A stretch of DNA of 64,000 nucleotides from Nephrocerus scutellatus (taxonomy: Eukaryota > Arthropoda > Insecta > Diptera > Pipunculidae): NCBI GenBank assembly GCA_947095585.1, contig OX352762.1, positions 28,558,669-28,622,668 on the forward strand. Reading direction: 5' to 3'. Under the pieces are notes generated by a model. It saw only the letters and a program-made list of their open reading frames with translations. It searched no databases and was not told where the DNA came from. The position numbers and the translations under genes are program-made. Below, piece after piece: positions 34,100 to 45,360 of this stretch. Positions within the stretch are counted from its first letter, which is position 1; each line of letters opens with the position of its first letter.

Positions 34100-37000
34100 T
34101 TATGTCCAGACGGATGTAGGTATAAGTCCTTCTTTGCTTGTGCCCGGCGGCGTAAGGACTTCCTGATTAAGGAAGTCAAGAGGTAAATTCACTAGGAAGC
34201 CCTATAAAAAAACAAAGACCGTTAGTTTTTAAGTCGATAAAAGTATAATAAGGTATTGACAACCAAATTATCACCTGGATATTTCTCACTAGCTTGGAGG
34301 CCATTTCTGGATCTGTCTTGCACATGGCCGTTTCTTCTTGATACTTTCGCAGGCTAGCAAATGTTTTTACATAATCATTGGGAATGCATTTAAAAACAGA
34401 ATCGTAAATTTCAGTATTTCGCAAAGATGTCCGCCTCCAAATGCCATTCCAGAATTGGTCGATGACAGGATCTGTAACATCAATTGGAATCCGATCGGCA
34501 TCGGGTTCAAGGAGGCCTTGTGGGGGGCACTCGTGCTTAGTTTTTATGTTTCTCATCAACTCGCTTATAAATGTAAATAGTTTTCAAACTCACCCAAATG
34601 CTCCCTAAACAGATACTTCCGTAAACGGCCGGCAAAAACACCGCTCGGATATTTCTCGCTATTCATGCGACCATCTTCGAACTCTTCGTCTGTTATGATC
34701 GCAGCGACTTCTGAGTCGCGCTTTCCGATCATCGATCGGTCGTTTATATTCGCGGAACCGCAAATTACAACGCGATCATCAGATATCAGCAGTTTTGAAT
34801 GGACGTAAATCAATTCGGTTATGGGCAAATTGTTGAGATGTGAATAATTTCGAAGACTGTGAAAGGATATATATTCGCTGGGATTGTTAATGCCGACTTC
34901 TTTGAGGCGGGAAAAAATCGCTGTACGGCCTCTGGAAATATCATGGAAAATTAAAATGCCATTTTATATAAAAGCCATTTGCTTAAAATGATTTATTGTT
35001 TAACGACTTTTACTGTCTTTTTTATTTATTTTCGAACCTCACCTTGATATTGATGCATAATTCCAATGGGTAATAGCTCGAACAGCATTGCCTGTGCTGC
35101 CGCCTACATCGCCTTCAAAGCCTGGAAGAAGTGGCATTATCACGTACACTCTGAATGTTTGACGCTCTCTAAAAAGTGTAATACAAGCGTTAATTTTTAA
35201 AGTTAAAGTTTATTCGCTAAGCAAGCCTAAGCACGAAATTGCTGTGCTAATTCCCTAGAAGATAACATTGGGTGTCAAACGCTGATACTAACACTGATAC
35301 GCAATTTTTCTTTTGAATACGCACGCGTAAAAGGAGTTTACATGCTTACAATGCCATCTTCCATTCTGAGATCATTACACTGCTAAGCAATATATTTTAA
35401 CTTCACTCACTTGTGCGCTCGAACGATCCTTTTAAATAGAGTTTCGCCAACCTGATTGCGCACATTGCCATAAGCTCCTGTCACGCCCAATTGCATTGTA
35501 ATAAAAAACTGATTTTCAATGTAAATGTAGTGCTGCGATTTCGATATCGTTTGTATGTAGGCATCGTGTATACTCTGCTCGACTAGATCGGGTTCGATGA
35601 AGCCACAACTCCAAGATGAAACACTGCGCAATAATTGACAAGTTACACGATTAAGCTTGGACTTGATAATATTTGAATTGAGCTTTATGTTGTGATAGCT
35701 TTTTGGCATTAAATACGGGAAGGTCTGAGAAAAACAAAGAAAATCAAGCTATGAGAAGTAAATCAACAACCCTACACTTACTTGGTTATCTCTTGTTTTC
35801 TCAAGTTTCATGGAATTCCACCGCTGAATGAAATGCCTAGCGACGTCTCGAGCTGAAGTCCCAACAACGGCAATTCCCACATCATGCCAAGGCATACGGG
35901 GGTGTGTTGTACGATCGATTATATCCGCATATGGTGCATCCAAATTGACAAAGTCCTTCATGATAAAGTTGGAATAGTCCTTGCCAAACCAAAATTTTGC
36001 TTGACCATAAAAATCTGAGTAAATTTCTGTTTGCAATGGTGTCGGGTCCTCCAGATGACCCTTGCGACCATCTTCCATCTCTTCGCTCGAGAAGACCAAT
36101 TTTTTCGGATCTACCGTCTTGCTAGCTTCTGGGCTTTTATCGCCACGTTCGTTTTCATTCAATGTCAGGCGATTTACTAAATCCTTACCCTTCTTCATAG
36201 CGTTCTCTTTAAGTTTCTCGAGAACGTTTTTGCGCTCCAATTCGGGTGTGTTTAGCTTCATTCTCTCAAGAGATACTTCCGGGTCAAGCGATAGTGAACA
36301 ATTCTCTGGAATGATAAGTTTATCACCTGGCTTCAAGTTGCAGAGTTCAATGCCTGTTGCTCCGGTAAGTTTTTCATGGTCCTGCAGGTCAATCTTTACA
36401 TTATGTGATGATTTTCTTGACCCAAAGGCCGAATCATCGTCATTATTCACAAACACCGGTTTTCGTGCACTTCCCGATGCGCTGGATGTCGATATGCTGC
36501 CCAAATCGGTAAGTCGATGCCGATAATCATCCCAGCGACCGTAGCACAGATCTATTCCGCCCAAAAAAGCGTAAGTCTGATCGATAACGACTATTTTCTC
36601 GTGATGCGCCCAAAAAAAGACACCAGCACGGGCATGATCTGGGTGGCGCATTACCTATGAATACAAGTGCTTATCTATTATTGGTATGCTCTCTTAAGAT
36701 ATTGCCTGCTGCTTACCTTTATGTTCTCATGTGTATTGACAAGCCTCTGTTTACTGTAGTAGCTGTTGATGCCTAAAGCCATTTCGACCTCTTTATAAAG
36801 TAAAACAAATACTTTTACACCTTGGGACTAAAAGTACAAGTCAGAAGTGTAAATAGGATCTGTACCAGTCAACCTACCGCCTTTCGATGAAGAATCCTAT
36901 CCAATCGCCAATAATCTCCATCAATTGCTGGCCTCTTCATATAAATTTCCGGACTAAGCCACCAGTCGGCAATATAGATTTCTGCTGTTGCTCCTTCCAG

Positions 37001-40000
37001 GGCATCTGCTATGGCACTCATGTAACTCGATCCATCAACGAACCAGCTCGCACAAGCGCCCGTTCGAACGGGAGCGAATGACATATGTGGATTTGGATAG
37101 GTAAAGTCTCGAGCTGTGTAAAAAAATCGGGTGTTTTAAGCTTTAAATTGCAAACCAAGTTTCCTGTGCAGCATACCATAATTATTGGCCGTTTGTTTAA
37201 GAAAAGTCATCCATTCTTTAGACTGCCGTCGCGTCCAACATTTCAAAACAACATGTCGATTGTTTGTCAAAATTTGCAGCCCCTTTCGCATGCCCGTCTG
37301 ATAGATTCCCGTCGACACATCGAATCCCTGGTCAAATAATATCACAGCTCTAAGGAAATATACAAATATTTTAGGATCAGTTCCATTTTTAAGGTGGAAT
37401 AATATTTACCGTATTTCTCCATCGGTCGGACGCATATACCCGAAGCATGTTTCTTTAACGAAAAACCACCGATTTCGCCATTTGCCACAAACGACATCCG
37501 AACAGAAGTAATTACAGCGAACGCAACATTTGTGCTGGAAACAACCGAAACAATTGCAACCCGCTTGACCCGGCCGTGTCGAACCAGTTCGCTTGAGGAT
37601 AGCTCCTTCCTTGCCTTTGATGCCGAGTCCAGAGACAAATGAAACATTGGAAACCTCAACGAAGTTCAGCTGCATAATTTAAGGAGGAGACATTTAAATA
37701 ACACAGCAGCAAAAAAAATATGCTGGCCCTTCCACTCACCGTTTCATGGTGACTCCTGTATAAGCTTATATTCAATAAATTATATAAATAATCTTCAAGT
37801 TGTCTAATTCTAGTTGGTAACGATTCCACCGTGACCAATGATTCGGGACGATTTGGAAATCGTGGCAGTTTTCGTTTCTTCTTCTTGCTACTCCTGATAG
37901 CTTCCGCCGAATATGTCGCATTGACGTTCCCATTAGACTGTGCAGAGCTTTTGTTACTATTTGGTTGATGTACCATCTCTTCGTCGGCCATTTGAATGGC
38001 TGCATTTTTCACTGTAGCCCGTTTCTCTTTGTGGCTACGCATCGGAAATGGAATATTAAGCGATGTCCGAAAGAAGCTAAGTTGCTGGTGGAGGGAATTA
38101 AAGTGCTTGTAGCGCTTCTTGATGGTCCATGTAAAGGGGCCATGCGTTAGTTCTATCGTGTACCTGCAAAGGGAAAAAGCACATTTTATTGGATTTTTTC
38201 GGTTTCTGATTCTGGTGATGATTTTCAAAACTTAACTGAGGGACTAAAATTGAGTTATCAGACAGAAGTTAAACAAAAAATAAAGACTTTTCTATTAAGG
38301 GAGCTTAGACTTTAAATTGAAATAAAACCTAATCTATGTACAATTTTAGTGTTTTTTTAATTCCTAGTAAAGAACATTCGATAATTAAGTATGAAACATC
38401 ATCATCACATTTGGCTCTACAACCGGTGTCCGGTCCTAGCTTGATAGCGATCCGGATATTTTTACAGAGCTTATAACGTAGGCCATGGCCTAGTCAGTTT
38501 ATTTGGGATGCCGAATTCTCTCATGGCTATATAAAGTTCTACTCTGGCTATGCTATCATAGGCGGCTTTAAAGTCTATAAAAAGATGGTGTAGTGAGTTT
38601 TGAAACTCTAGACATTTTTCCATCACCTGCCTAAGGGTGTAAATCTAATCAGTTGTTAATTTGCCTGGGATGAAGCCACACTGGTATGAATCAATGATGA
38701 TCCTGTCTTGAAGGAAAGAGGAGAAAATCTTATACGCGGTACTCAACAACATTATACCACGATAATTGCTGCAGGTTATGATATCTCCTTTCTTATGTAT
38801 GGGGTACAGGATGCCTCTTCGCCAGTCTTCTGGCATCGCTTCTTCCTTCCATACTTGCACTATTAGTTCATGAATTGCTTGGTGTATTGCGGGGCCTCCT
38901 GTTTTAATTAGCTCCGCTGTGATACCATCAGATCCCGGCCCTTATTATTTTTGAGCCAGTTAATCGCTCTGCTAACTTCGTCTATGCTTGGTGGCGGCAG
39001 CAAAGTGTGGTCTTCGGTTATTGGTGGAGTACCCAATTCCTCAATTAGCTGGCCATTAAGCAACTTATGAAAGTGCTCTTCCCATCGCTCTAAGAGGGTA
39101 ATCGGCGATTAGATTACCCTCTTTGTCTTTGCAGTGTGTGCAACGCGGTGAATATTGCGTCATACCACTCTTTGGATGAATTTCCACGCCTGGTGCGGTC
39201 CTCGCTCTCTATACTGTTCTAGTTCACGGACGAGATTCTTCTCATCGGCTGCTTTCTTTTTTCGGTGAACTGTTTTTTCATATCTTCTGAGCTCCTTTAT
39301 ATTCATCTTAGCGTGCCCGCGTTCTATGAGATTATTGCATGGCTCGGTACGCAACATTTTTATGTTCAGTCGCAAGCTTACATTCGTCATCGAACCAGTC
39401 GTTCCGATCTCTACGACTACTGCCTAAGATGGAGTCAGCAGTACTAATGACAGTATTCTAAAGGCGTGTCCATTTCGTTGCGAAGGGCAGCCGTGTTGAC
39501 TCGAATCTGATTCGCGGATGCTGTCTTTCTTGATGATGCAATCCGCGCTCGGTTTCGTATCATCATCAGGTTTGGGTTGGTGGTCTGTCAACACGTGGTC
39601 GTATATACTACGTTTATATTCGGTGTGGAGAGTTTGAGTTAGAGTTGTGTTGAAATTTCGACCTCAGTATTTGAGCACATGTCCTGATTGAAGTTGAGTT
39701 AAGATGGTGTCTCTTTTTTATGTCCTATATCCCCTTGCGGGTCCCAGTGCCTCTACTACCCCTACACCTCATCGCGTGCGGTTTCTGGCAATGAGCTTCA
39801 GCTCTCTCCAACTCTTCTACCATCCTGAGATAACGGATTCCATTGCATTGCGTAGTTTGCTATGGAACTGTCGCCTTTTCGGAGTGTATGACCAATCCAT
39901 TACCACTTCCGTCGTTGGATGGTTGTGCCTATTGGTTCCTGACCCGTTCTCTGGTAAAGATGTTCGTTAGAGATACGGTTAGGCCAGAAAACCCTTAATA

Positions 40001-43000
40001 GGTTCCGTAGGCACCTATTTACGACCGTTTGTAATCTTTTTGTGATAGTAGCGGTCACCTTCCAAGTGCTGCACCCATACAACAGCACAGATTCAACATT
40101 TAAATGGAACAGTCGCTGCTTGGTGTTTAAGCTTCGGTCGAGACAATACTCCCAAGATATTGGAAGCTCTCTACTCTCTCTACCGGTTGTCCAGCAATGT
40201 TAACTTGAGTTACTGAGTTTGTGCCGAGGTTGATGATTTTTGTTTTGGCAGTATTAATCTTCAAACCCGCAACATTTGCCTACCTTTCCACATTTGTTGT
40301 CATTTGGTGCAGTTACATAAGCCTATGTGAGAGTAAACAAACGTCGTCAGCGTAGTCCACATGTTTGAGTTAAGATGTAAGAGTCCAACGAATTTCCATT
40401 TTCAGTAGATAAAGCTACGCGAAGCACATCGCTAATCACCAACAAAAAGAGTATCGGCGATAGAATGCAACCTTGTCGTACCCTACTTACAATCTCGAAT
40501 TCCTCTGATACCTTTCCTCTATGCAGAACATGACATTTACATCCATCATAGGTTGCTTTAATAATAGCTATTAATTTATAGGGTATACCTCTCCTGCGCA
40601 AGACGAGTCAGATAACTGTTTGTTAACACTGTCAAACGCCTTCTCAAATCGATTAACAGCAGGTGCAGTGGTGACCGGAATTTAACGCACTGTTCAATAA
40701 TGATCTGCTAAGGTATATTTCGACTCGACTTGTCTGAGCCAGTCTGGTGGAGTTGAACCAAGCTCATCTGAACTTGACCCTAAGTATTTCAAAACGAGCT
40801 ACTGAGCTGAATATATCCGAAAAATCTACTCCAGGGATTTGAGAAAACCCTTTTGGAACTAGGCGAGCCTTGTATATTAGAACTACATTTTATAAGCATT
40901 CAACTTCTTGACGAACACCCATCTATTGTCAACCACTTTTCTGAATTTTGGAGGCTCTCTCCTTTTCAGGAAGAGATTCAATTTCGTCTTTCATTGCAGG
41001 TCTCCATTCGTCTGCCTCGTTGACATTTATAGCATCCACAAACTTTTTTGGCAAGATAAGTGAAGAAATATATATGCGTGGCTCTGGAAAAGCCTGTAAC
41101 CTTAAGGGAAGTTTGTACGGGCTAAAACAATCAGCTAAATGTTGGTATCAATGCTTAGTGAAATTTTTATGCTATTTGGTTTTACTCAAAGCTGTGCTGA
41201 CCCGTATATGTTCTACAATATGTTCTACAAAGATGGTACAACATTTAATGATCCCAATGGGAAAACGTTTTAAAATTTCAATATCAGATAGTGAGTGTTA
41301 TTAACGAATTCAAATAAGTAGTTTCGGTGATAGAATAGAAATGAATCAGGGGGTATACATACAGCATTTGCTGTTAAGATTTGAAGGCGTTTGTGTTGAG
41401 GAAAAATCAAATAAATTAAATTGAAACTTTAATGATGCTGATTTCGATTGGGATAAGATAGAAGAGAGATCAACTAGCGATATCTTGATTAAATATGCAA
41501 TGGGTCCAATTATCCGCAAAAGCAAAATTCAGAAATGCATATCATTACCGTCTATGGAATCCGAATATATAGGTGCGAGTGAAACTAGCAAATCTATTGT
41601 ATGGATTGAGAGATGATTACTGAAGGAAAGAAATGCTGTTGGAAATGATTCAATTCCTATTCTACATGTGGGTAATCAAAGCGCTATTAGATTGATGACA
41701 AATCCAGTTTTCCACGAGAGGTCTAAACAGATATCATTTTGTTCAAATTTTTGGTAGAGGAAGATAGAGTTGTGGTTAATTGCATACCAACAGAAAAACA
41801 AAAAGCAGATATATTCACATTAACAGATTAACAGCTTGTAAATAAACTCAAGTTTTTGAAGCTAGCTATGGGAATGAATGGACTACATGTTGATGACAAA
41901 ATGTGTGACATAAATTAAATTGCTGATTAGGAGAGTGTGAATAGTGCTTGAGTGCGCCGTTTTGATGCCACAGTCGTCATAGCATTGAGATACGATTCAA
42001 ATCGGTGAAGCCGTACTTTAAAAGCTCTTTCAGGTCGAAAAAGAAGGGATAACTTAATTTGCGGAAACGAAGAGCTGAAAGGGCCGGATACTTGCAAAGA
42101 AAATTAATTAGAGTTTCTTTTTCATTCACATACAAGCCACTCCTGCAAAATTGTGATGGATTCCCAATTTGGCTGCGTGGCTGCCCGTGATTATGGAAAC
42201 CACTCTGGAAAAATCGTTCCGAGATATGGAGCTAGGTGGATTTTTGTATAGGAGGGCCACATCGCTCTCGACGTGGTGCAACTGGTCAAATTATTCCACC
42301 TTAGCTGTGCTTTGGAGGTAAGGAAGGAAATAACACGTTCCATGACGGAGCTCAAAGGACAGCAGTCTGTCTTAGCACAGTCACTGTCCAGTGTGACGCC
42401 CTTCTTCACCAGTAAGTCGTTGGAAATCATAGTAATCTATGACTGGGTTTTCAAAGTTTTTAATTTAATTTCATTTCGTTGCTGGTTTACATTCGGTTTA
42501 TTTTTAATTCCTCAGAAATTTATCTAAATTTTTGCTTTGATTGGAGTTGGAGTTCAATTAGAAGATTTATATTAATATCCACCACACTAAAAAACAAAGG
42601 CTTTGTAAACCTTACGACGCACCGAAAGGATTCCAGTGTTTCACACACTCGACCAAAGATCGTCAACCCAACAATAGGTTTAACAGACCTGGAGTTGCTA
42701 CAAAAACTACAAAGCATTCAAACAAAATTATCAGCTACTAGCAGCGCCAGGAACAATTCCTGCAACTTATTTTGTTGAGTTGAAGATGTCTTTACTGCAT
42801 CACTAGAAATTACAAATTCAAAATTGCTATCAAAACCAATATGCTTTGGAAATGAAATATTCATGCGCATGCTGAAGGCTGAAGATGAAGACTTTCGTTG
42901 GCAAAATGATACTGAACGTCATTTAGTGTAACATTGTATTACCTCAAAACTTCGGCTATGCAGTTAGCCTTAAAACTTAGCTTGACTACGTATATATGTA

Positions 43001-43645
43001 CAAGTTTGATGAAAGGTATTTCAGTATTTGTCACAGCGCATTGTTAAAGATTGAACATCCCTATTGCCTATTGCCAAGCCTATTTTATGAACATTTTAGT
43101 AAAAAAAATTAAATAACATAGTTTTGAGCTTACAAATTCGGATTTAACAGATGCGTAGTTACACTGCGATCTGTGTCGATTATCCGCACTTGAATTTCCA
43201 TTCCAGGTATAAAAACCTTCCGTTGAAATGAATTGAACTTTACATTTTGTGTATAAATGGAGGTAAAAGGGATTTCTGCGAGATGAACGACTCCATCGGT
43301 CTGCTCTACCTCTTCTTCGTCGTCAGTCTCTTTCCGTTCCACAAGAACCGGCTTGTCGCCAACATTCGACAGGATCGTTACAGAATCTGGAAACGCCAGC
43401 GTTTCGTCGTATTCTGAATCAATCATTGAGAATTGAAATTCAGGAACGCATCCAGTTTCACTCTTCTTCTCATTGGTGCTATCGTTTGAGCAATTGTCTA
43501 TCTCCGTTTCATCGCAATTTTCATTTTGTGTGTTATGTGTTGGTGTGATTTCCGTGGAATTGTACTGATGGTGTTTGGGGATTTTCTCCTCAGAGTCATC
43601 CTTGTTCATTGCAGGATTGGAGAGTCCCGTTTCGGGATTCGTCAT
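34100..43645 (-). CDS. Pld: Phospholipase D (PLD1/2 family), twelve coding exons
   Basis: Hydrolyses phosphatidylcholine to phosphatidic acid and choline at Golgi, endosomal and plasma membranes. Coding exons (minus strand): 43645-43134, 38163-37740, 37669-37410, 37349-37177, 37113-36878, 36827-36717, 36654-35782, 35724-35411, 35168-35043, 34931-34594, 34516-34275, 34201-34100. All junctions are GT-AG, phases agree, and the sum is 3711 nt (1236 residues plus stop), close to the length I recall for fly Pld. Order: acidic N-terminal region, PX domain, PH domain with a Cys-rich [15 protein letters not shown] (likely palmitoylated), HKD motif 1 (HHEKIVVID), a long charged loop, [12 protein letters not shown] motif 2 ([10 protein letters not shown]), and a C terminus ending TSVWT. 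The start ATG at 43645 follows an acceptor (TTTTTTCACAG), so a 5' UTR exon lies upstream, unlocated. No disabling change was seen. The first coding intron holds about 5 kb of retroelement debris. Confidence 0.95.
34594..34931 (-). CDS. Pld: Pld exon 10, HKD motif 2
   Basis: Encodes [37 protein letters not shown] (second HKD motif) and [18 protein letters not shown]. Both HKD motifs are intact, which supports an active enzyme. Confidence 0.9.
35782..36654 (-). CDS. Pld: Pld exon 7, HKD motif 1 and regulatory loop
   Basis: 873 nt (291 codons). Contains [20 protein letters not shown] (first HKD catalytic motif), [20 protein letters not shown] and a low-complexity loop of about 150 residues (for example [20 protein letters not shown]). 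It then returns to the core with [20 protein letters not shown] and [20 protein letters not shown], typical of animal PLDs. Confidence 0.9.
37177..37669 (-). CDS. Pld: Pld exons 3-4, PH domain
   Basis: Two exons (37669-37410 and 37349-37177) separated by a 60-bp intron. They encode [13 protein letters not shown], the cysteine cluster, [20 protein letters not shown], and after the intron [15 protein letters not shown] and [16 protein letters not shown], the C-terminal helix of a PH fold. Membrane targeting by phosphoinositides and palmitoylation is family knowledge. Confidence 0.88.
37740..38163 (-). CDS. Pld: Pld exon 2, PX domain
   Basis: Begins after CCCTTTGCAG and encodes [20 protein letters not shown] with [11 protein letters not shown], then a polar insert of about 60 residues, and [12 protein letters not shown] with [16 protein letters not shown]. 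This matches the phosphoinositide-binding PX domain of PLD1-type enzymes. It ends …HHET at donor ACG|GTGAGT. Confidence 0.9.
38405..39690 (-). pseudogene. RTE-like non-LTR fragment: linker and first half of RT
   Basis: Inside Pld intron 1. Minus-strand pieces read [54 protein letters not shown] and [34 protein letters not shown] and [16 protein letters not shown] follow. This is the endonuclease-RT linker and N-terminal RT of RTE-like elements. Several frameshifts. It stops where the second half of RT would begin; that half lies upstream at 39695-40680. Confidence 0.75.
39695..40680 (-). pseudogene. RTE-like non-LTR fragment: second half of RT and C terminus
   Basis: Minus-strand frames give [51 protein letters not shown], and after about 250 bp [20 protein letters not shown] with [20 protein letters not shown]. 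These are the thumb and closing region of RTE/BovB-like ORFs. The order of the two fragments is C-terminal half first, then N-terminal half, so they are two insertions or a rearranged tandem. Confidence 0.7.
40690..41045 (-). pseudogene. Copia-type pol fragment (RT start), minus strand
   Basis: The minus strand reads [38 protein letters not shown] and SDIF-like text: the junction before, and the first motifs of, a Ty1/copia RT (E-W-x-x-A-M … W-V-x-K … ARLVxKGF). It meets the plus-strand copia fragment head-on at about 41045-41060. Confidence 0.65.
41060..41930 (+). pseudogene. Copia-type pol fragment (RT end and RNase H), plus strand
   Basis: The plus strand reads [28 protein letters not shown], then after stops [40 protein letters not shown] and ERSKQISF. 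These are copia RT (YGLKQ motif) and RNase H motifs (E-x-E-Y-x-A … N-Q-S-A-I). It is the downstream half of the same kind of element whose upstream half lies inverted next to it. Confidence 0.75.
42015..42430 (-). pseudogene. Non-LTR RNase H-type C-terminal fragment
   Basis: Minus-strand frame [20 protein letters not shown] with [10 protein letters not shown], then [19 protein letters not shown]. It parallels the last part of the element at 11800-13505 (GKHAAMLGVFSKAFCRICMD). It is the tail of an RNase H-bearing non-LTR element inserted in Pld intron 1. Confidence 0.6.
42431..43133. other. Rest of Pld intron 1
   Basis: No recognised gene or transposon protein; AT-rich, ending at the donor TT|GTAAGC of the first coding exon. 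Confidence 0.5.
43134..43645 (-). CDS. Pld: Pld first coding exon (N-terminal region)
   Basis: Encodes the acidic N terminus from [20 protein letters not shown] to [20 protein letters not shown] and ends LLNPNL. The last codon is split across the intron (TT|G), joining to YTIEL in the PX exon 5 kb away. [11 protein letters not shown] and the [10 protein letters not shown] strand form the start of the PX fold. The exon begins five bases before the ATG, after a CACAG acceptor. Confidence 0.9.
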
Positions 43646-43953
43646 ATCGTCTGTGAAAAAAGAGAAAAATTTATATTTTATATATAAAAAGTTTATACAT
43701 CTTCATATGAAAAGTTTGTGATGCTTTCGCTATGTGATGTGACCATCTTTCAGCCCATTTTATTTTTGAAAATCAGTTAGATGCTTTATTTGTTCATTGT
43801 ACTTAAGTTTGAGCTGCCTCATTTCTTATGCAAGTTATGAAGAAATATATAGAATTGTATCTTCTCACATTGTATTAACATTTACAGCCAAACTACGGTA
43901 AATTTTTAAAGGGTTAGGACTTTCAAACATTCCATAGTAGGTTAGGGAGTTAA

Positions 43954-44885
43954 TTGGTGTCATATGAGATGGCGAAAAAACCTTTAATCTTTATCCAGCC
44001 TGTTCCTAAAAAAGGCGAAACGTCAACCCTTTCCTCGTACCGACCCATTGCACTAACATCTATACTCTCCAAGGTTATGGAAACCCTGATCAATCGTAAG
44101 CTTATGCAATACCTTGAATCACGTGAAATTCTTAGTGACCAGCAGTATGGTTTTCGTAGTCAACGTTCTACAGGTGACCTGATGGCTTATCTCACTGAAA
44201 AGTGGAACCAGTCTATTCACAAATTTTGTTGCACTCGATATTTCCAAGGCATTTGACAGAGTCTGGCATCAAGCTCTTTTGTCGAAAATGAATGCTTATG
44301 GAATTAATAACACCCTGCTCAATTGGACTAGTAACTACCTTTCTGGCCGTTCAATCCAGGTCGTATTCAAATCAAATGTTCACCGCATAAACGCCGGTGT
44401 TCCTCAAAGCTCTGTTTTATCTCCGACACTCTTTCTGATTTTCATTAATGATCTCCTATCCACCACCTCTAATCCAATACATTCTTTCGCTGATGACAGT
44501 ACTCTTAGCTTTTCATATGACTTCACGCTTGCTGCACGCCCCTCTTCGTCACAAGTGGAACTTGAACAACAACGTATGTTAAAGCACGTTAAATTCTGAC
44601 CTTGACAGCATAACAAGGTGGGGACTACATAATAGAGTTGAATTTAACGCTTCTAAAACCCAATGCTGTCTTCTGTCGTCTAAGCGTAATTTAAACCCCC
44701 AACCTTTATCCATGAATGGTTCTTGCATCAAAGAAGCTGAAAAGCTCTCAATTCTCGGTATGTTCGTCAACAACAAGCTTCGTTGGAACGACCACATATT
44801 TGCCGCCGCCAAAAATGCTACGAGATGTTTAGGTTTCCTAAAACGGTGCAAGATGTACTTCACTTCAAGATTCAAGCTTACGATT
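43954..44885 (+). pseudogene. CR1/Jockey-like RT core, plus-strand arm of an inverted cluster
   Basis: Frames give FIQPVPKKGETSTLSSYRPI, ALTSILSKVMETLINRKLMQ, QQYGFRSQRSTGD, and one frame later VALDISKAFDRVWHQAL, RINAGVPQSSVLSPTLFLIF and HSFADDSTLSFSYDF. ASKTQCCLLSSKR, KLSILGMFVNNKLRWNDHIF and LGFLKRCKMYF follow. RT motifs including FADD are intact apart from frameshifts. It ends at about 44885, where the sequence turns into the reverse complement of its own start (44030-44100). Confidence 0.8.
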
Positions 44886-45360
44886 GATCAGGGTTTCCAT
44901 GACCTTGGAGAGTATAGATGTTAGTGCAATGGGTCGGTACGAGAAAAGAGATGAAGTTTCGCCTTTTTTTTAAGAACAGGCTGGATAAAGGCTGTTTTCC
45001 AATTCCTGACGACTCCAGAAGAATAAGAGAAATGGAAAAGTCTGCGAAGTGACAATGCCAACGTTGAAGAACACGTCTTCAAAACTATAGCAGGAATGCC
45101 ATCAGGCCCAGAAGATTTATGAATGTTGAGATCATTTAATACTCTAGCCACTTGACGAGTACGGAAGTAAATCTATCCCATAGAGGATTCAACTCTTGCA
45201 AGTACAGGCGGCGACAACGCGCTGTCTGGCAGCGTAGAGCTAGCTGCGAAATGTGAAGCAAGCAGATTGGCCTTGTCTATAGAGCTGACAGTTGGAATGT
45301 CGTTGTGAATGAGCGTTGGAATTGAATGAGAATGAACTTGATGTAGATGAGGTTGTGTTT
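44886..45360 (-). pseudogene. CR1/Jockey-like pre-RT and RT start, minus-strand arm
   Basis: Minus-strand frames read SHSIPTLIHNDIPTVSSIDK, ANLLASHFAASSTLPDSALS, ARVLNDLNIHKSSGPDGIPA and LRRLFHFSYSSGVVRNWKTA, ending with RTDPLH in place of YRPIAL. The last 60 bases near 44886-44960 are the near-exact reverse complement of 44027-44100 in the plus arm, so the two arms meet tail to tail. Confidence 0.75.

Noticed and set aside
36062..36526. 154-codon plus-strand frame
   Set aside because: Antisense shadow of Pld exon 7.
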